A DNA stretch of 64,000 nt. It comes from Bradyrhizobium jicamae. Lineage in GTDB: Bacteria > Pseudomonadota > Alphaproteobacteria > Rhizobiales > Xanthobacteraceae. Below, in pieces: positions 17,394 to 26,397 of the stretch. Position 1 is the stretch's first letter, and each line of letters opens with the position of its first letter. The DNA is taken from contig NZ_JAFCKQ010000008.1 of assembly GCF_018130215.1 (NCBI RefSeq), positions 124,001 to 188,000 on the forward strand. The letters run 5' to 3'. The translations under genes and the position numbers were made by a program. A model generated the notes under the pieces. It saw only the letters and a list, made by a program, of their open reading frames with translations, ran no database searches and was not told the DNA's origin.

Positions 17394-17539
17394 CTAACAC
17401 CCCATTTGAGCCGGCCGCAGCCTTCCCCTTGATCAGCGTGTTCTTAAAACATTGATGCGCGGTGCCGTCTGCCGAACGGCGGGCGGGTGCCGAGCCGGCT
17501 ATCCCTTTGGAACGGAACTATCCGCCCCAAGAGCGCACC

Positions 17540-17553
17540 TTGATCTAAATCAA
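17540..17553. promoter_or_regulatory. Perfect FixK/FNR box without an obvious target gene
   Basis: TTGATCTAAATCAA matches the FixK/FNR consensus TTGAT-N4-ATCAA exactly. It lies in a 400-base gap, 147 bases from the start of the leftward HD gene and 241 bases from the rightward isomerase-like gene. No other structure is seen in this gap (17394-17793). Confidence 0.7.
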
Positions 17554-17793
17554 GCGACAAGGTGGCGAGACTCTTCGGTGTTGGGATCGTACCAGGGAGT
17601 TCGCTTGCTTATGCCGGCATGAGCGCGCGTGCCTACCGAGCTTGCAATACAGCGACCGTAGGAGAACGGCCGCGATACAGCGCGTGCGATGCTCCGATCG
17701 AACCGGTCGCCCCCTAGCGCCGCGACGATCGTCGGTAGGCGACTTCTCATGCGAACCTCGCTAGGATGAGCGCTTCACATCGGGGAGTATGCC

Positions 17794-18399
17794 ATGCCTG
17801 CGCCCTCGATCGATTTTTTCTTCACTATGGGAAGTACCTATTCATATCTCACGGTGATGCGGCTGCCGGAGGTCGAGCGCGCCAGCGGGCTCGTCTTTCG
17901 ATGGCGACCCTTTCACCTACTGACCATCCTCAACGAGATGAAGCATGTGCCATTCGCAGACAAGCCGGCGAAGATGAGCTACATGTGGCGGGATGTCGGG
18001 CGGCGGGCGGCGATGCACGGTATTCCAGTGAAGCTGCCAGCGCCCTATCCTGCGAAACAGTCGGTGTTTGCAAATCAGGTCGCGTTGCTCGGCATGCAGG
18101 AAGGCTGGGGCCAGGCGTTTATCCGTGAAGCCTATCGTCAGTGGTTTCAGTTGGGGCTTGAAACCGGGAGCGAGCCAAACGTCAGCGCGAGCTTGCATGC
18201 AATTGGACAAGACCGAGCCCCCATTATGGAACGGGCCCGCAGTGATGATGTCGGGCAAGCCTTATCGAATGAGACCGACCGTGCCAGGGCATTAGGCATC
18301 TTTGGTTCCCCGAACTTTGTAGTCGACGGTGAACTGTTCTGGGGTGACGACCGGCTAGAGGATGCAGTCAGCTGGGCGAAGTTGAGGCGCGTGAAATAG
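17794..18399 (+). CDS. HCCA-isomerase / kappa-GST-like (DsbA-fold) protein
   Basis: The 201-residue protein is of the 2-hydroxychromene-2-carboxylate isomerase family. It begins SIDFFFTMGSTYSYLTVMRL, where the family has a DFF-x-SPYSYLA start with a serine in place of the DsbA active-site cysteine; the middle contains the long helical insertion and the C-terminal part has the cis-proline region GIFGSPNFVVDGELFWGDDRL. These enzymes isomerise aromatic side-chain intermediates with glutathione in naphthalene-type pathways, and many relatives have unknown substrates. The residue pair GS replaces the usual SP, so activity may differ. It is a single gene; no ring-cleavage genes are nearby. Confidence 0.8.
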   Translation: MPAPSIDFFFTMGSTYSYLTVMRLPEVERASGLVFRWRPFHLLTILNEMKHVPFADKPAKMSYMWRDVGRRAAMHGIPVKLPAPYPAKQSVFANQVALLGMQEGWGQAFIREAYRQWFQLGLETGSEPNVSASLHAIGQDRAPIMERARSDDVGQALSNETDRARALGIFGSPNFVVDGELFWGDDRLEDAVSWAKLRRVK

Positions 18400-18710
18400 G
18401 CACGAGCCGTGAGCAGGGACGAAGACCAACTGAACGCCCCACTCGGATCGCGACTAGCGACGAGGAGTTCCGGTCAACGCCGCCCGAGAGTCAATGTGCA
18501 GAAGCATTCGTCGTAGCAACCCTGCTGACGGCGGTGGCAATCGCGGTGATGGTTGGTCGATCAGTGGGGCACCTTAGCCAACGCATCCAAGAAAGCCCGC
18601 CATCCGCTCCACGGCGCCAAGGTAACGAAGCTAAGCTATCCCGCCGGTCGGTCACAACGGACTTTCGATGGTCCATCCGACGACGATCGTGATATCGAGC
18701 GTAGCGTCGC

Positions 18711-18923
18711 GCGCCCGCAACCGGAACCGCCGCGCTGGTTTGGGTTGGGGGCGGTATCATTTTGCACGGTCTCGAAGCGTATGGGGTGCACTTCGTTAGC
18801 CAAGCCATCAGCTCAACTGCCAATGCGGCAGCTCACGGGCTGATGAAATGGCTCATCACCGCGTTTTTGTCCGGGCTGGTAGGATTATGCATCGGGGCAA
18901 TATCGATCTCGGCAATTGGATAG
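18711..18923 (+). pseudogene. C-terminal remnant of a DUF808 membrane protein
   Basis: A frame without a start codon, ending at TAG 18921, reads TAALVWVGGGIILHGLEAYG and continues to a final hydrophobic helix (LITAFLSGLVGLCIGAISI). This matches the end of DUF808/YedI proteins, where an AMxxVGGGI-x-HGI motif precedes the last helices. The remaining ~220 residues of the protein are missing or scrambled upstream (traces of hydrophobic coding near 18490-18560). It is a decayed gene. Confidence 0.6.
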
Positions 18924-19180
18924 AGTTGTCTGGTCTTCCCGGTGGATCGATCTGGAAGCGATTTTTGTCCGATGGGCCGTCTACGAATCGATTGGCCTCA
19001 ACGCCGATCTTCATCGCAGTCGAGTCTGGCAGGGATCACGCCCCTATGATTTGATAGCTGCACCGGCTGGCAGGCGAAGGCTCGGGTGGGCTGGCGAGCG
19101 GATCGAACTGCGATTGTCGGCCATCTTGGCGGCCGATGTCGCCGGCCTTAGGCGTAATTATTGGCTTGTCGGGACTCTCG

Positions 19181-20827
19181 ATGTCTTCCCAGCATGAAGC
19201 AGCCACAGATGCTCCCGACCGCGCGTCGGAAAGTTCCGCTTGGGCGCCGTTCGCAAGTCGCGCATTTGTATGGCTGTGGCTAGCCAACGCCGTCTCTGCC
19301 CTGGGCACCTGGATCCAGAACGCCGCGAGCGCGTGGATCATGACGGATCTGGCGCCGAGCCCGATAATGGTCAGCCTGGTCCAGGCGGCGGCGCAGCTGC
19401 CGGTGCTCCTTCTCGCCCTCCCGGCTGGAGCCATTGCCGACTTGATGGACCGCAGGCGCCTGCTGATCCTGACCAACATGCTGATGTTAGCCGCGTCCGC
19501 GATCCTCGCGATCGTTGCGGCAGTGGGAAACGTTGATCCCGCGATGCTATTGTTGTTGACCATCCTGCTGGCGGTGGGCGCCGCGCTGAACGGCCCGGCA
19601 TGGGCCGCTTCGGTTCCCCTTACGGTGCCACGCCTGTGGCTTGCACAAGCGCTGGTTCTCAACTCCGTCGGGTTCAATATCGCCCGAGCCATCGGTCCTG
19701 CAATTGGCGGGTTGATCCTGGCGGCTTCCGGCGCGACCGCTGCCTTCGCAGCGAACGCGGCTTCCTTCGCCTTCGTTGCTCTCGTCGTCGGCATCTTTTT
19801 GACATTCCCGCGGAAACAGGCGACGAACAACGTCCCGCCCGAGCCGTTTCAGTCGGCGATGCGCATCGGCCTCGTTTATGCACTGGCTGAGCCGGTGGTG
19901 CGGAGCACGCTCGTTCGCTCAGCGGCATTCTTCGGCTGCGCGAGTGCGATCTGGGCCCTGCTGCCGTTGTACGTCCGTCAAGTCCTGGGGCTTTCATCCG
20001 CATCTTTCGGCCTGATGATGGGCGTCATCGGTACCGGTGCAGTGCTGGGCGGCTTGATCATGCCCGCGCTGAGCAAATTGTTTCCACGCAACAACCTGAT
20101 CTTTCTGGCCGGCGCATCGTGCGGCCTTGCAATGGTGCCGCTTGCCGTTGTTCCCAGTGCGACGATCGCCTATGCAGCTCTGTTCGTGTTCGGCATCGGC
20201 TGGATCGTCGGCGCCTCGAACCTGCAGGCAACGGTGCAATTGGCGGCCGCGCCTTGGGTGCGCGCTCGCGCGCTGGCGCTGTACCAGGCGATCTTCAATG
20301 GAGCCATGGGCCTTGGAGCGATCCTTTGGGGTTGGCTCGGCGATTACGCCGGTCTGACAGGAACAATCCTCGCCGCGGGCCTTGTGGGCTGCGCGATTGC
20401 GCTTGTCACGCGGGCCATACAGCTCCCGGCTGAGATCGATGATCCATCGGCCTCGGCCACAACGGCTCCGCCTGCACTGTCGATCGCCGAAGAGATGGCA
20501 CCACTTCTGCACAGCGCCCAACATCGATTGCGGGCCGCGGTTAGTTACGAGGTTGATCCGTCTGACGCCGCGGCGTTTCGCCTTGCGATGGCGGACGTTC
20601 GGCTTTCTCGATATCGCGACGGCGCAGTAGCCTGGGCCTTATCGCGTGATGTCAGCGACCCCACCCACTGGGTGGAGACATTTCTCATCCGCGACTGGCA
20701 TGAACTCCAGCGAGGGATCGAGCGCCTCAACCTGGCAGACAGCGAAGCCGTCATTCGCGCGCGCTCCTACCATCTCGGTAAAGAGCTGCCTCGCGTGACC
20801 CTGCTGCTACAACATCGGAATACGTGA
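19181..20827 (+). CDS. MFS transporter, EntS/MFS_3-type exporter
   Basis: The 548-residue protein has twelve predicted membrane helices (about residues 25-415) beginning with FVWLWLANAVSALGTWIQNAASAWI-type sequence, the MFS loop motif DLMDRRRLL between helices 2 and 3, and a soluble C-terminal extension of ~120 residues (AVSYEVDPSDAAAFRLAM onward), which in this group resembles an antibiotic-biosynthesis-monooxygenase-like ferredoxin fold. The MFS_3 family includes the enterobactin exporter EntS. The substrate is unknown. An upstream ATG at 19136 would add 15 residues; 19181 is preferred by family length. It is not in an operon. Confidence 0.85.
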   Translation: MSSQHEAATDAPDRASESSAWAPFASRAFVWLWLANAVSALGTWIQNAASAWIMTDLAPSPIMVSLVQAAAQLPVLLLALPAGAIADLMDRRRLLILTNMLMLAASAILAIVAAVGNVDPAMLLLLTILLAVGAALNGPAWAASVPLTVPRLWLAQALVLNSVGFNIARAIGPAIGGLILAASGATAAFAANAASFAFVALVVGIFLTFPRKQATNNVPPEPFQSAMRIGLVYALAEPVVRSTLVRSAAFFGCASAIWALLPLYVRQVLGLSSASFGLMMGVIGTGAVLGGLIMPALSKLFPRNNLIFLAGASCGLAMVPLAVVPSATIAYAALFVFGIGWIVGASNLQATVQLAAAPWVRARALALYQAIFNGAMGLGAILWGWLGDYAGLTGTILAAGLVGCAIALVTRAIQLPAEIDDPSASATTAPPALSIAEEMAPLLHSAQHRLRAAVSYEVDPSDAAAFRLAMADVRLSRYRDGAVAWALSRDVSDPTHWVETFLIRDWHELQRGIERLNLADSEAVIRARSYHLGKELPRVTLLLQHRNT

Positions 20828-21109
20828 CGCGCGCTGGCGGCCGCCCGCAAGGAGCCACAGGCTAGACTCCGCAGATCCATTAGAGCGCGTTCCAATGGTC
20901 CGAGGAACGGGCTTCATCTTTCGGAGACGACGGCCCAAAAATCGTCCAGGAGACCGGCAACGGCCTCCAGAGACAGAGATGACAGGCCGAAATGCGACCT
21001 TTCTCCCGAGAGTCTCAATACCCAAGTTTCCGAGGACTGAGTGGTGGAGGCAGTCGATGATGGGTATCGCTGGACCAGCGAGCGCCGTCATGGCTGGGAA
21101 AAGGCGGCC

Positions 21110-21232
21110 TTATAATACCATCATCAGCGCACACAACGCATAGATCGCCAAGGTTACGAGAGCGGCGGTGAACGCCACCTCGATCAGCGAGAGATGGAAA
21201 TAGAGCTGATCGCGGTATCCGCGACCGTACAC
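21110..21232 (-). CDS. Small single-helix membrane ORF, 40 aa, GTG start
   Basis: The leftward frame from GTG 21232 encodes YGRGYRDQLYFHLSLIEVAF and then a continuous hydrophobic helix to the stop. The same frame is open a few codons further upstream (KAFGLL). It could be a free-standing membrane micropeptide or the last helix of a decayed transporter. No recognised family. Confidence 0.4.
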   Translation of the reverse strand: MYGRGYRDQLYFHLSLIEVAFTAALVTLAIYALCALMMVL

Positions 21233-21257
21233 TAACAGGCCGAAAGCCTTTCAGATC

Positions 21258-21341
21258 TCAAATGAACAAGGCAATGGCGGTGAGTGCGACGGGGCACAGC
21301 CCCAAGACAATGATGCCCGCGCGAAAAACGATCTCGTCCAT
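21258..21341 (-). CDS. Small single-helix membrane ORF, 27 aa
   Basis: ATG 21341, preceded by GGGG at a reasonable distance, opens MDEIVFRAGIIVLGLCPVAL, a short acidic N-terminus followed by one hydrophobic helix that ends at TGA. The start lies upstream of the 40-residue ORF on the same strand with 25 bases between them. It has the layout of membrane micropeptides; no homologue is claimed. Confidence 0.45.
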   Translation of the reverse strand: MDEIVFRAGIIVLGLCPVALTAIALFI

Positions 21342-21460
21342 GGCACACCCCGACAGGGCAAACATTATCATAGGTTAAGCCCGGAACTTCCCCTTGGGCA
21401 GTGCAGTTTGTGCCATAGCCCGTGAAAGTTCGGTATCAGGGTACTGCCAAGCGTCCAAGA

Positions 21461-21550
21461 CTAGAGGACAAAGAAAGCAATGAGAGCTGCCGCCGCGACC
21501 GCTATGGAGGCGTATCCGGCAATAGCAACCCAGTCGTACCGCGCTGACAT
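21461..21550 (-). CDS. Small single-helix membrane ORF, 29 aa
   Basis: ATG 21550 opens MSARYDWVAIAGYASIAVAA, with a four-alanine core and a terminal FFVL. A short polar N-terminus precedes one hydrophobic helix. The ribosome site is weak. It is the first of three leftward single-helix ORFs within 450 bases. Confidence 0.45.
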   Translation of the reverse strand: MSARYDWVAIAGYASIAVAAAALIAFFVL

Positions 21551-21743
21551 GGCGGGACGCTGATCCTGCGTGCTCCGGCAATATTGACGCAGATCAAGGT
21601 GAGTGGCGTTGCGGCGCTATCGAGAATCTAGGACGGCAGCACTTTTTCAATCGATCCCTCTCACCGACCAGGCGAACGACGCTTTTGCATTTTGGGCAAC
21701 ACAACAGCACCTGCAATGCTGTCGTGCTCAAAGTCCCCCGAAC

Positions 21744-21953
21744 AAGGCGCCGAAGGACCTCGCCATCAAGCAGGCAATGATCAAGGCTTCGAAGGAAGTT
21801 TACCTCGTCGCGCATTCCACAAAGGCGACTCGAAACTCCTTCAAGCGGCTCGGCGGGCCCGATTTGATTCACGCCTTCATTACCGACGATGGAATCGCGG
21901 ATTCCGACGCAAAGGCGATCGAAAGCATCGGCACCAAGATCATCATAGCTTGA
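21744..21953 (+). pseudogene. C-terminal remnant of a DeoR-family regulator
   Basis: The last ~69 residues of a rightward frame (AIKQAMIKASKEVYLVAHST and then LIHAFITDDGIADSDAKAIE) match the end of the sugar-phosphate-sensing domain of DeoR/GlpR repressors, which has KxxMI-x-A-x2-V-x-L-x-A-D-S-S-K and LITD-x-G. The expected helix-turn-helix and first two thirds are missing; the sequence before it is unrelated. A fragment. Confidence 0.6.
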
Positions 21954-22243
21954 CTCCAGGAGGGCCTACGAGATGGCCTCACGCTTTTGAAGCGCCTACT
22001 CGCGTCTTTCGACCGGGATAGTACGCGATCCGACAAGCGCGGGGCTCAAGGTAGACGGTTCGATTGGCTCGCGTTCAGTCGATTGATGCCCACAACTTGG
22101 ACAGGTCAGCGTCGAGACGCTCCGCACTCCGCCTGCTCCACCGTCAGCAACATCTTTGTGCTAACGCCTCCGCTTTATCAGGGACGCACACGAAGCGAAA
22201 AAGAGATTAGTGACGTTTAGATTTGATCTCTTGCCGAAATCAG

Positions 22244-23188
22244 CTACGCTCGCGTCGTAGCTGCCGACGGCATACGGTGCGCATGAACGCACGTCGCCAC
22301 ACTCAGCACGACGAAGCAGAACGCTGTTGCCTCGAGCGTCGTGGGGAGACGCTTCTCCCATACAAGGCCGTAGATCAGCGCAGATAGCGTCTCGAAAAGG
22401 ATCATCTGCCCCGCGAGCGTCAGCGGGAGTAGCCTGCTCATGCGATTCCAGAGCGCGTTTCCGACGATCGAAGCGAGCATTGCGACTCCGACCGATACGG
22501 CGGCAAACCGCGTCCAAGCCATCGCGTCGTGCCCTGTATTGATGAACGCGACAAACGGGATCAGCGCGAGCCCTTGGAGACCGGTCGCAACACCCGTGAG
22601 CAGATTCCATTCATGGGCGGACACGTGCTTCAAGCGTGCAAGTGCGCGGCTGTTGCCAATGGCGTAGCTGGTCCAGGAGATCAGCGCGCCGATAGCGCAG
22701 AACAATCCGGCTCCTTGCTGCATGAACGATCGCGGCGATGGCAATACTAGAGCCTGCAATCCGATGCACAGCGCGCCGGCCGAGCACAGCAGCAGCGACG
22801 GCGCAAGGCGCGATATGGGGACGGCACCCTTGGCGCTGCTTCCGGCGATCGTGACCGCGACAGGCAGGAAGCCGATCACCAGCGACGTCGTGGCAATGCC
22901 ACCGAGCTGCACGGCACTTCCCATCAGCACGTAGTAAAGCGTGTTGCCCACCAGCCCCAGCCAAGCGAGCGTGATGCAGTCGGACCGTCCAAGCCTGCCG
23001 GCAATGCCACTCCAGCGCGGCAGGATAAGAGCGGCGGAAACTGCCCCGAAGATCAGGTAGCGGCTCACGGCCAGCTGAAGGGAGACAAAATCAGCCACCA
23101 TCGCGGGGCCGAGGAAGGCGACCCCCCAAAACGCGCCTGCGGCGGCGCCATACGCAATTCCCGCTGCCTGTGTCGAACCGTGTTTCAA
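22244..23188 (-). CDS. EamA-family drug/metabolite exporter
   Basis: The 314-residue protein has ten predicted membrane helices in two EamA repeats (about residues 8-145 and 160-300), starting GIAYGAAAGAFWGVAFLGP and with the family glycine-rich helices. These transporters move small metabolites or amino-acid-like compounds, usually outward. It is transcribed away from an Lrp/AsnC regulator gene, with 97 bases between starts, which is the common arrangement for an amino-acid exporter and its regulator. The substrate is therefore probably an amino acid or analogue, but this is inference. Confidence 0.85.
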   Translation of the reverse strand: MKHGSTQAAGIAYGAAAGAFWGVAFLGPAMVADFVSLQLAVSRYLIFGAVSAALILPRWSGIAGRLGRSDCITLAWLGLVGNTLYYVLMGSAVQLGGIATTSLVIGFLPVAVTIAGSSAKGAVPISRLAPSLLLCSAGALCIGLQALVLPSPRSFMQQGAGLFCAIGALISWTSYAIGNSRALARLKHVSAHEWNLLTGVATGLQGLALIPFVAFINTGHDAMAWTRFAAVSVGVAMLASIVGNALWNRMSRLLPLTLAGQMILFETLSALIYGLVWEKRLPTTLEATAFCFVVLSVATCVHAHRMPSAATTRA

Positions 23189-23285
23189 GGATGACCCGCC
23201 AAAATTGATTGCGGGCGAGCAATATCCTCACTTCAGTGATAAAAGGGCCCTAAAATGCACCTTCAAACGAGACAATTACTCGCCC

Positions 23286-23774
23286 ATGGCCAAAAAGCCG
23301 TCCGCTCGCGCACCGCTCGACCAGTTCGATCGAGCCATCCTTCGAATCCTTCAGACGGATAACAAGACGCCGCAGCGCTCGATCGCCGAGAGTGTCAATC
23401 TTTCGACGGCTGCGGTGCAAAGACGTGTGGCCGCACTCGAGGCCACGGGGGTGATTTCGCGCAACGTGGCGGTGGTCGATCCGGATGCGGTCGCGATGTC
23501 CATCACCGCGATAGTGGAGGTCTATCTGCGCGACGAGCGATCGGCGACGGTCGATGCAGCCAAGGCGGCTTTCCGGAAGACCCCCGAGGTCCAGCAATGC
23601 TACTACGTTACGGGCGGAACGAGCTTCGTCCTCATCGTCGTGACCCGGGACATGCGAAGCTATGAGTCGTTCACGCGCAAGGTGTTCGAGGAAAACGACT
23701 CGGTCAACAATTACCGAACCCTCGTCGTGATCGATCGCGTGAAAACGGACACGCAGATCCCTATTGAAGAATGA
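23286..23774 (+). CDS. Lrp/AsnC-family transcription regulator
   Basis: The 162-residue protein has an N-terminal winged helix-turn-helix (LDQFDRAILRILQTDNKTPQ, then SVNLSTAAVQRRVAALEATG) and a C-terminal RAM/AsnC ligand domain (VVDPDAVAMSITAIVEVYL to YRTLVVIDRVKTDTQIP). ATG 23286 is chosen because it begins just before the DNA-binding domain; the frame is open further upstream without a start of better quality. The divergent EamA exporter 97 bases away is the likely target, responding to an amino acid. Confidence 0.88.
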   Translation: MAKKPSARAPLDQFDRAILRILQTDNKTPQRSIAESVNLSTAAVQRRVAALEATGVISRNVAVVDPDAVAMSITAIVEVYLRDERSATVDAAKAAFRKTPEVQQCYYVTGGTSFVLIVVTRDMRSYESFTRKVFEENDSVNNYRTLVVIDRVKTDTQIPIEE

Positions 23775-24580
23775 TGTCTTGGCATTAGGCGACTCAACGC
23801 TATCCTTTTCCAGACGAAGAAGGATGGATACGCGTCATCCGTAGGCGGATCCGAAGCCGGCATCAGCGCCATCGCCTTGACGATATCTGGCGGTGGTCCG
23901 GTTCTCGGCATCTGATCTTCTTCTCGTGGTCGATGACACCAGAGGCCGCGGCACGAAAGTATCCTCCGGCTATGACGCTTGCCGTGAAGGAAATCGAGCG
24001 GCGATGGTCCGCGGCGAACAAAGCGTGTGGAAAGGTGGCCTAGACAGAGCACTGAGGAGATCTTCTAGCCCGCGGTCACCAGCATCGCTTGCGCAGATAC
24101 TCTTGGCTCGCACCTGCTCAATCGCCTCGCGGTCGCGAACAGGCTCCTGCCTCGGGTGTTAGTCAGCAATCCGCTGCCTATCGCACCGGCTGCGATCGCT
24201 GGCCTCATCACGTATCCATACCTGCAGTCCAGTTGGGGTGACGGTACGAGGACCAAGCGAGCCTGCTGGTGCGTTATTTCGATCCGCCCACCCGAAACGC
24301 GGCAACAACCGCGAATGCAGCATGTTTCTGTTTGCGCGAAGGCTCGACGATTTGGCTAGCACCGCGCTTTATCCCCCGCATGGGCACCGAATCACGCGAG
24401 CACCTGTTCGGCGCCACCGTCCGACACCTCGCCGGACGGGCCAGCGTTGCGCGCAGAGCGACCTATGCACGACAAACACGATCTCAGGACCGGGCACTCA
24501 ATCAGTCAAGCCCGGAGAGGTGTTCCTAACAGTCGCAGCGAGTCCTGATCAGCGCTGGATGGCCGCCGCATTTCCATGAA
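23775..24580 (+). other. Gene-poor stretch, 0.8 kb
   Basis: No convincing gene, tRNA or repeat is seen on either strand. Short open frames have poor codon use and no ribosome sites. It probably contains decayed sequence like the rest of 13-26 kb. Confidence 0.5.
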
Positions 24581-24760
24581 TCATCCGATGAGCCATCGCC
24601 CTGAGTGGATATCGAACTTCACCAAACCTTCGTCCCGCATTTTCAACAAAAGGGTTTGGCACACTTCTTCATTCACGACGTTGGCGCGCTTCATGACCTC
24701 GCGCAATTTGAGCGACTTCTCGCGGAGCGCGCTCAGGATATTTTCTCGATCATTTAGCAC
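24581..24760 (-). CDS. 59-residue winged-helix-like DNA-binding protein, GTG start
   Basis: The leftward frame starts at GTG 24760, with TAGGAG eight bases upstream, and encodes LNDRENILSALREKSLKLRE followed by a second helix (VMKRANVVNEEVCQTLLLKM) and a short strand pair ending GRWLIG. Helix - helix - recognition helix - wing is the pattern of small winged helix-turn-helix regulators. It lies 33 bases downstream of the 68-residue ORF on the same strand, so they are probably one transcript. The function is unknown. Confidence 0.65.
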   Translation of the reverse strand: MLNDRENILSALREKSLKLREVMKRANVVNEEVCQTLLLKMRDEGLVKFDIHSGRWLIG

Positions 24761-24793
24761 CGTTAGACTCCTACCATTATCAAGCGCGTTAAA

Positions 24794-25000
24794 TCACTGA
24801 TGATACGAAAGCTGATCTTCCGTAACGACTCGCTCGATATTCTCCGACTTGCTCCTAATGCGGTATCTAAGACGTCCATCTGCCTCGATGGGCATGAGCT
24901 GAACGATGGTGTAAATCATTGGCGGATCAGTTGCGGCACGTCCTTGTGGACCTTGGGGCTGGTGGCGAACGTCTTGATTCAACCTATAGGCATATGGCAT
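24794..25000 (-). CDS. Small hypothetical protein, 68 aa
   Basis: The ATG begins MPYAYRLNQDVRHQPQGPQG, preceded by AGAGG, and the C-terminal half is a well-formed soluble domain (YTIVQLMPIEADGRLRYRIR then SENIERVVTEDQL). This half has the look of a conserved Rhizobiales small protein with a strand-rich fold, but I cannot name a family. It is followed after 33 bases by the winged-helix-like gene and likely shares its promoter. Confidence 0.6.
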   Translation of the reverse strand: MPYAYRLNQDVRHQPQGPQGRAATDPPMIYTIVQLMPIEADGRLRYRIRSKSENIERVVTEDQLSYHQ

Positions 25001-25343
25001 GTGTCTACCTCTAAAAGTTACGGTTGCTCTAGCGTGGCCCATGCCGTGACGCAATGCGTGCGTCCTGGTGCCCCCCGCCCTAGGCTTGCGAAACCAAAAA
25101 GCGCGCGCTGCGGCGGTGCGACTGGCGATACGAGCTCAGCAGTGCGTCAACTGCATTGACCTAACGTTTCGAATGTCCGTGGTCGCATCGGATAGAGGCG
25201 GGACGAGTTAAACAGGCCCTCCTTGAGCCAATCGGCCGTTGCCGCCTGAAGCCTTTACAGTTCAAACTGCATTTCCCGAGCACGCGTTGTTGCGATTTGG
25301 TCTCGACGGGTGGATGCTGCCGGCCGGCACCACGGAGGCCAGC
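25001..25343 (+). other. Intergenic stretch between divergent small genes
   Basis: The 343 bases separate the leftward 68-residue gene from the rightward 80-residue gene and should hold both promoters. No palindrome or gene is evident. Confidence 0.45.
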
Positions 25344-25586
25344 ATGAGTAAGGCAACTCTCGACAATCGCCGCCGCAACATGGACGGAGAAATAAGCGCC
25401 AAACACGGAAACACTCTCATTCGCACGTTGCGCAAAGTGTACGGTCAGAGCTTCGCGGCTGGCTATCCTGACACCGAGGAGCTCCGCGAGGTTCTACTTA
25501 AGCTGAATGAGACATCATTGAGCCAGCTTCGCCGTGATCATGAGACCGGCCACTTGGAGCACAAGATCACCAAAGCCTTGAAGTAA
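25344..25586 (+). CDS. Small hypothetical protein, 80 aa
   Basis: ATG 25344 follows GGAGG by five bases and encodes MSKATLDNRRRNMDGEISAK, then a helical, charged sequence (TLIRTLRKVYGQSFAAGY, ELREVLLKLNETSLSQLRRD). No signal peptide or membrane helix. It could be a small DNA- or protein-binding factor; no family recognised. A DUF1488-type gene follows in the same direction. Confidence 0.65.
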   Translation: MSKATLDNRRRNMDGEISAKHGNTLIRTLRKVYGQSFAAGYPDTEELREVLLKLNETSLSQLRRDHETGHLEHKITKALK

Positions 25587-25708
25587 GGAGGGTCCCGCGG
25601 CGGTGCGCTCGTAGCCAGAGGCAGTGGCTAAGGCGGCGCTACGTCTTGCATCTATACTTCGCAAGACTAGCGCCGAAAGATACGCGGCATTGTGATCTCG
25701 TTACGGCC

Positions 25709-26086
25709 ATGTTCGAGGATTTGCACGGCTTTTCCGCGAGGCGTGAACGAACGGATGCGTCGCTGATGGCCTCTGGAAAGCGAGCCTCACCAAGGGAGTT
25801 CGGTCGAATGACGCTCACACGCGGTCGCCTTATCGGCTACGAATTTGACAGAATGGTCATGCTGTTTTCGATGGTCGACGGCCAAAGGGAGATCCCTTGC
25901 GCCATCTCGACCTCCGCCATGGATGATCTGGAAGGCCTGGCGCGGTCGAAGCCGAACGAGCGTGAGGCCCAATTCATGAGACTTCGCGATCTGATCGAGG
26001 ACCGTGCGGCTCGCAAATACGTCGCATTGGAGTTCGAAGGCACTCCTCCAAGCATTATCTTGCGAAGTCTCGACTTCCAATCATAG
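25709..26086 (+). CDS. DUF1488-like protein
   Basis: The 125-residue product from ATG 25709 has a C-terminal DUF1488-like part: a short strand GRLIGYEFDRMVMLFSMVDG, then REIPCAISTSAMDDLEGL, and a helix-strand end (RDLIEDRAARKYVALEFEG, IILRSLDF). DUF1488 proteins in rhizobia are short and of unknown function. The frame is open upstream to a TTG at 25646, so the exact start is uncertain. The 40 N-terminal residues before the domain are not recognised. Confidence 0.6.
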   Translation: MFEDLHGFSARRERTDASLMASGKRASPREFGRMTLTRGRLIGYEFDRMVMLFSMVDGQREIPCAISTSAMDDLEGLARSKPNEREAQFMRLRDLIEDRAARKYVALEFEGTPPSIILRSLDFQS

Positions 26087-26327
26087 ATCCGGAGGGGTCG
26101 TCAGGCCTGATGCACAGCGCGGCGAGAGCTATCTGGTGGCGCTGCGGACCAACAAGATTTCGGCGATGAACCCACCGTCGGTGTGGTGGTGGCCGGGGGA
26201 GCGATCACGAGCCGCACATCTGATTCTGACCCTTCACCGACGAACAATCTGGCACCGGTCGTCGCCTCTTTGGTGGCTCACCATGCGCCAAAGAGTCGCC
26301 TATTCGCCCAGCGCGGATAAAGCGGGG

Positions 26328-26366
26328 CCCCAGCGCTGGCCTTCCCAGGCGCCCGGAGCGCTGGGG
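26328..26366 (+). other. Strong RNA hairpin upstream of a small ORF
   Basis: CCCCAGCGCT (26328-26337) pairs exactly with AGCGCTGGGG (26357-26366), with one further G-C pair outside and a GC-rich 19-base loop. CTATTTCTT follows. It may be a terminator with a poor T tract or an attenuator in front of the GTG-started ORF at 26398. Confidence 0.5.
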
Positions 26367-26397
26367 CTATTTCTTGGCCTGCTAATTGGAGGCCATC

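Noticed and set aside
17550..17750. Leftward 66-residue frame near the orphan FixK box
   Set aside because: No ribosome site, no recognisable pattern, and composition typical of a random GC-rich frame.
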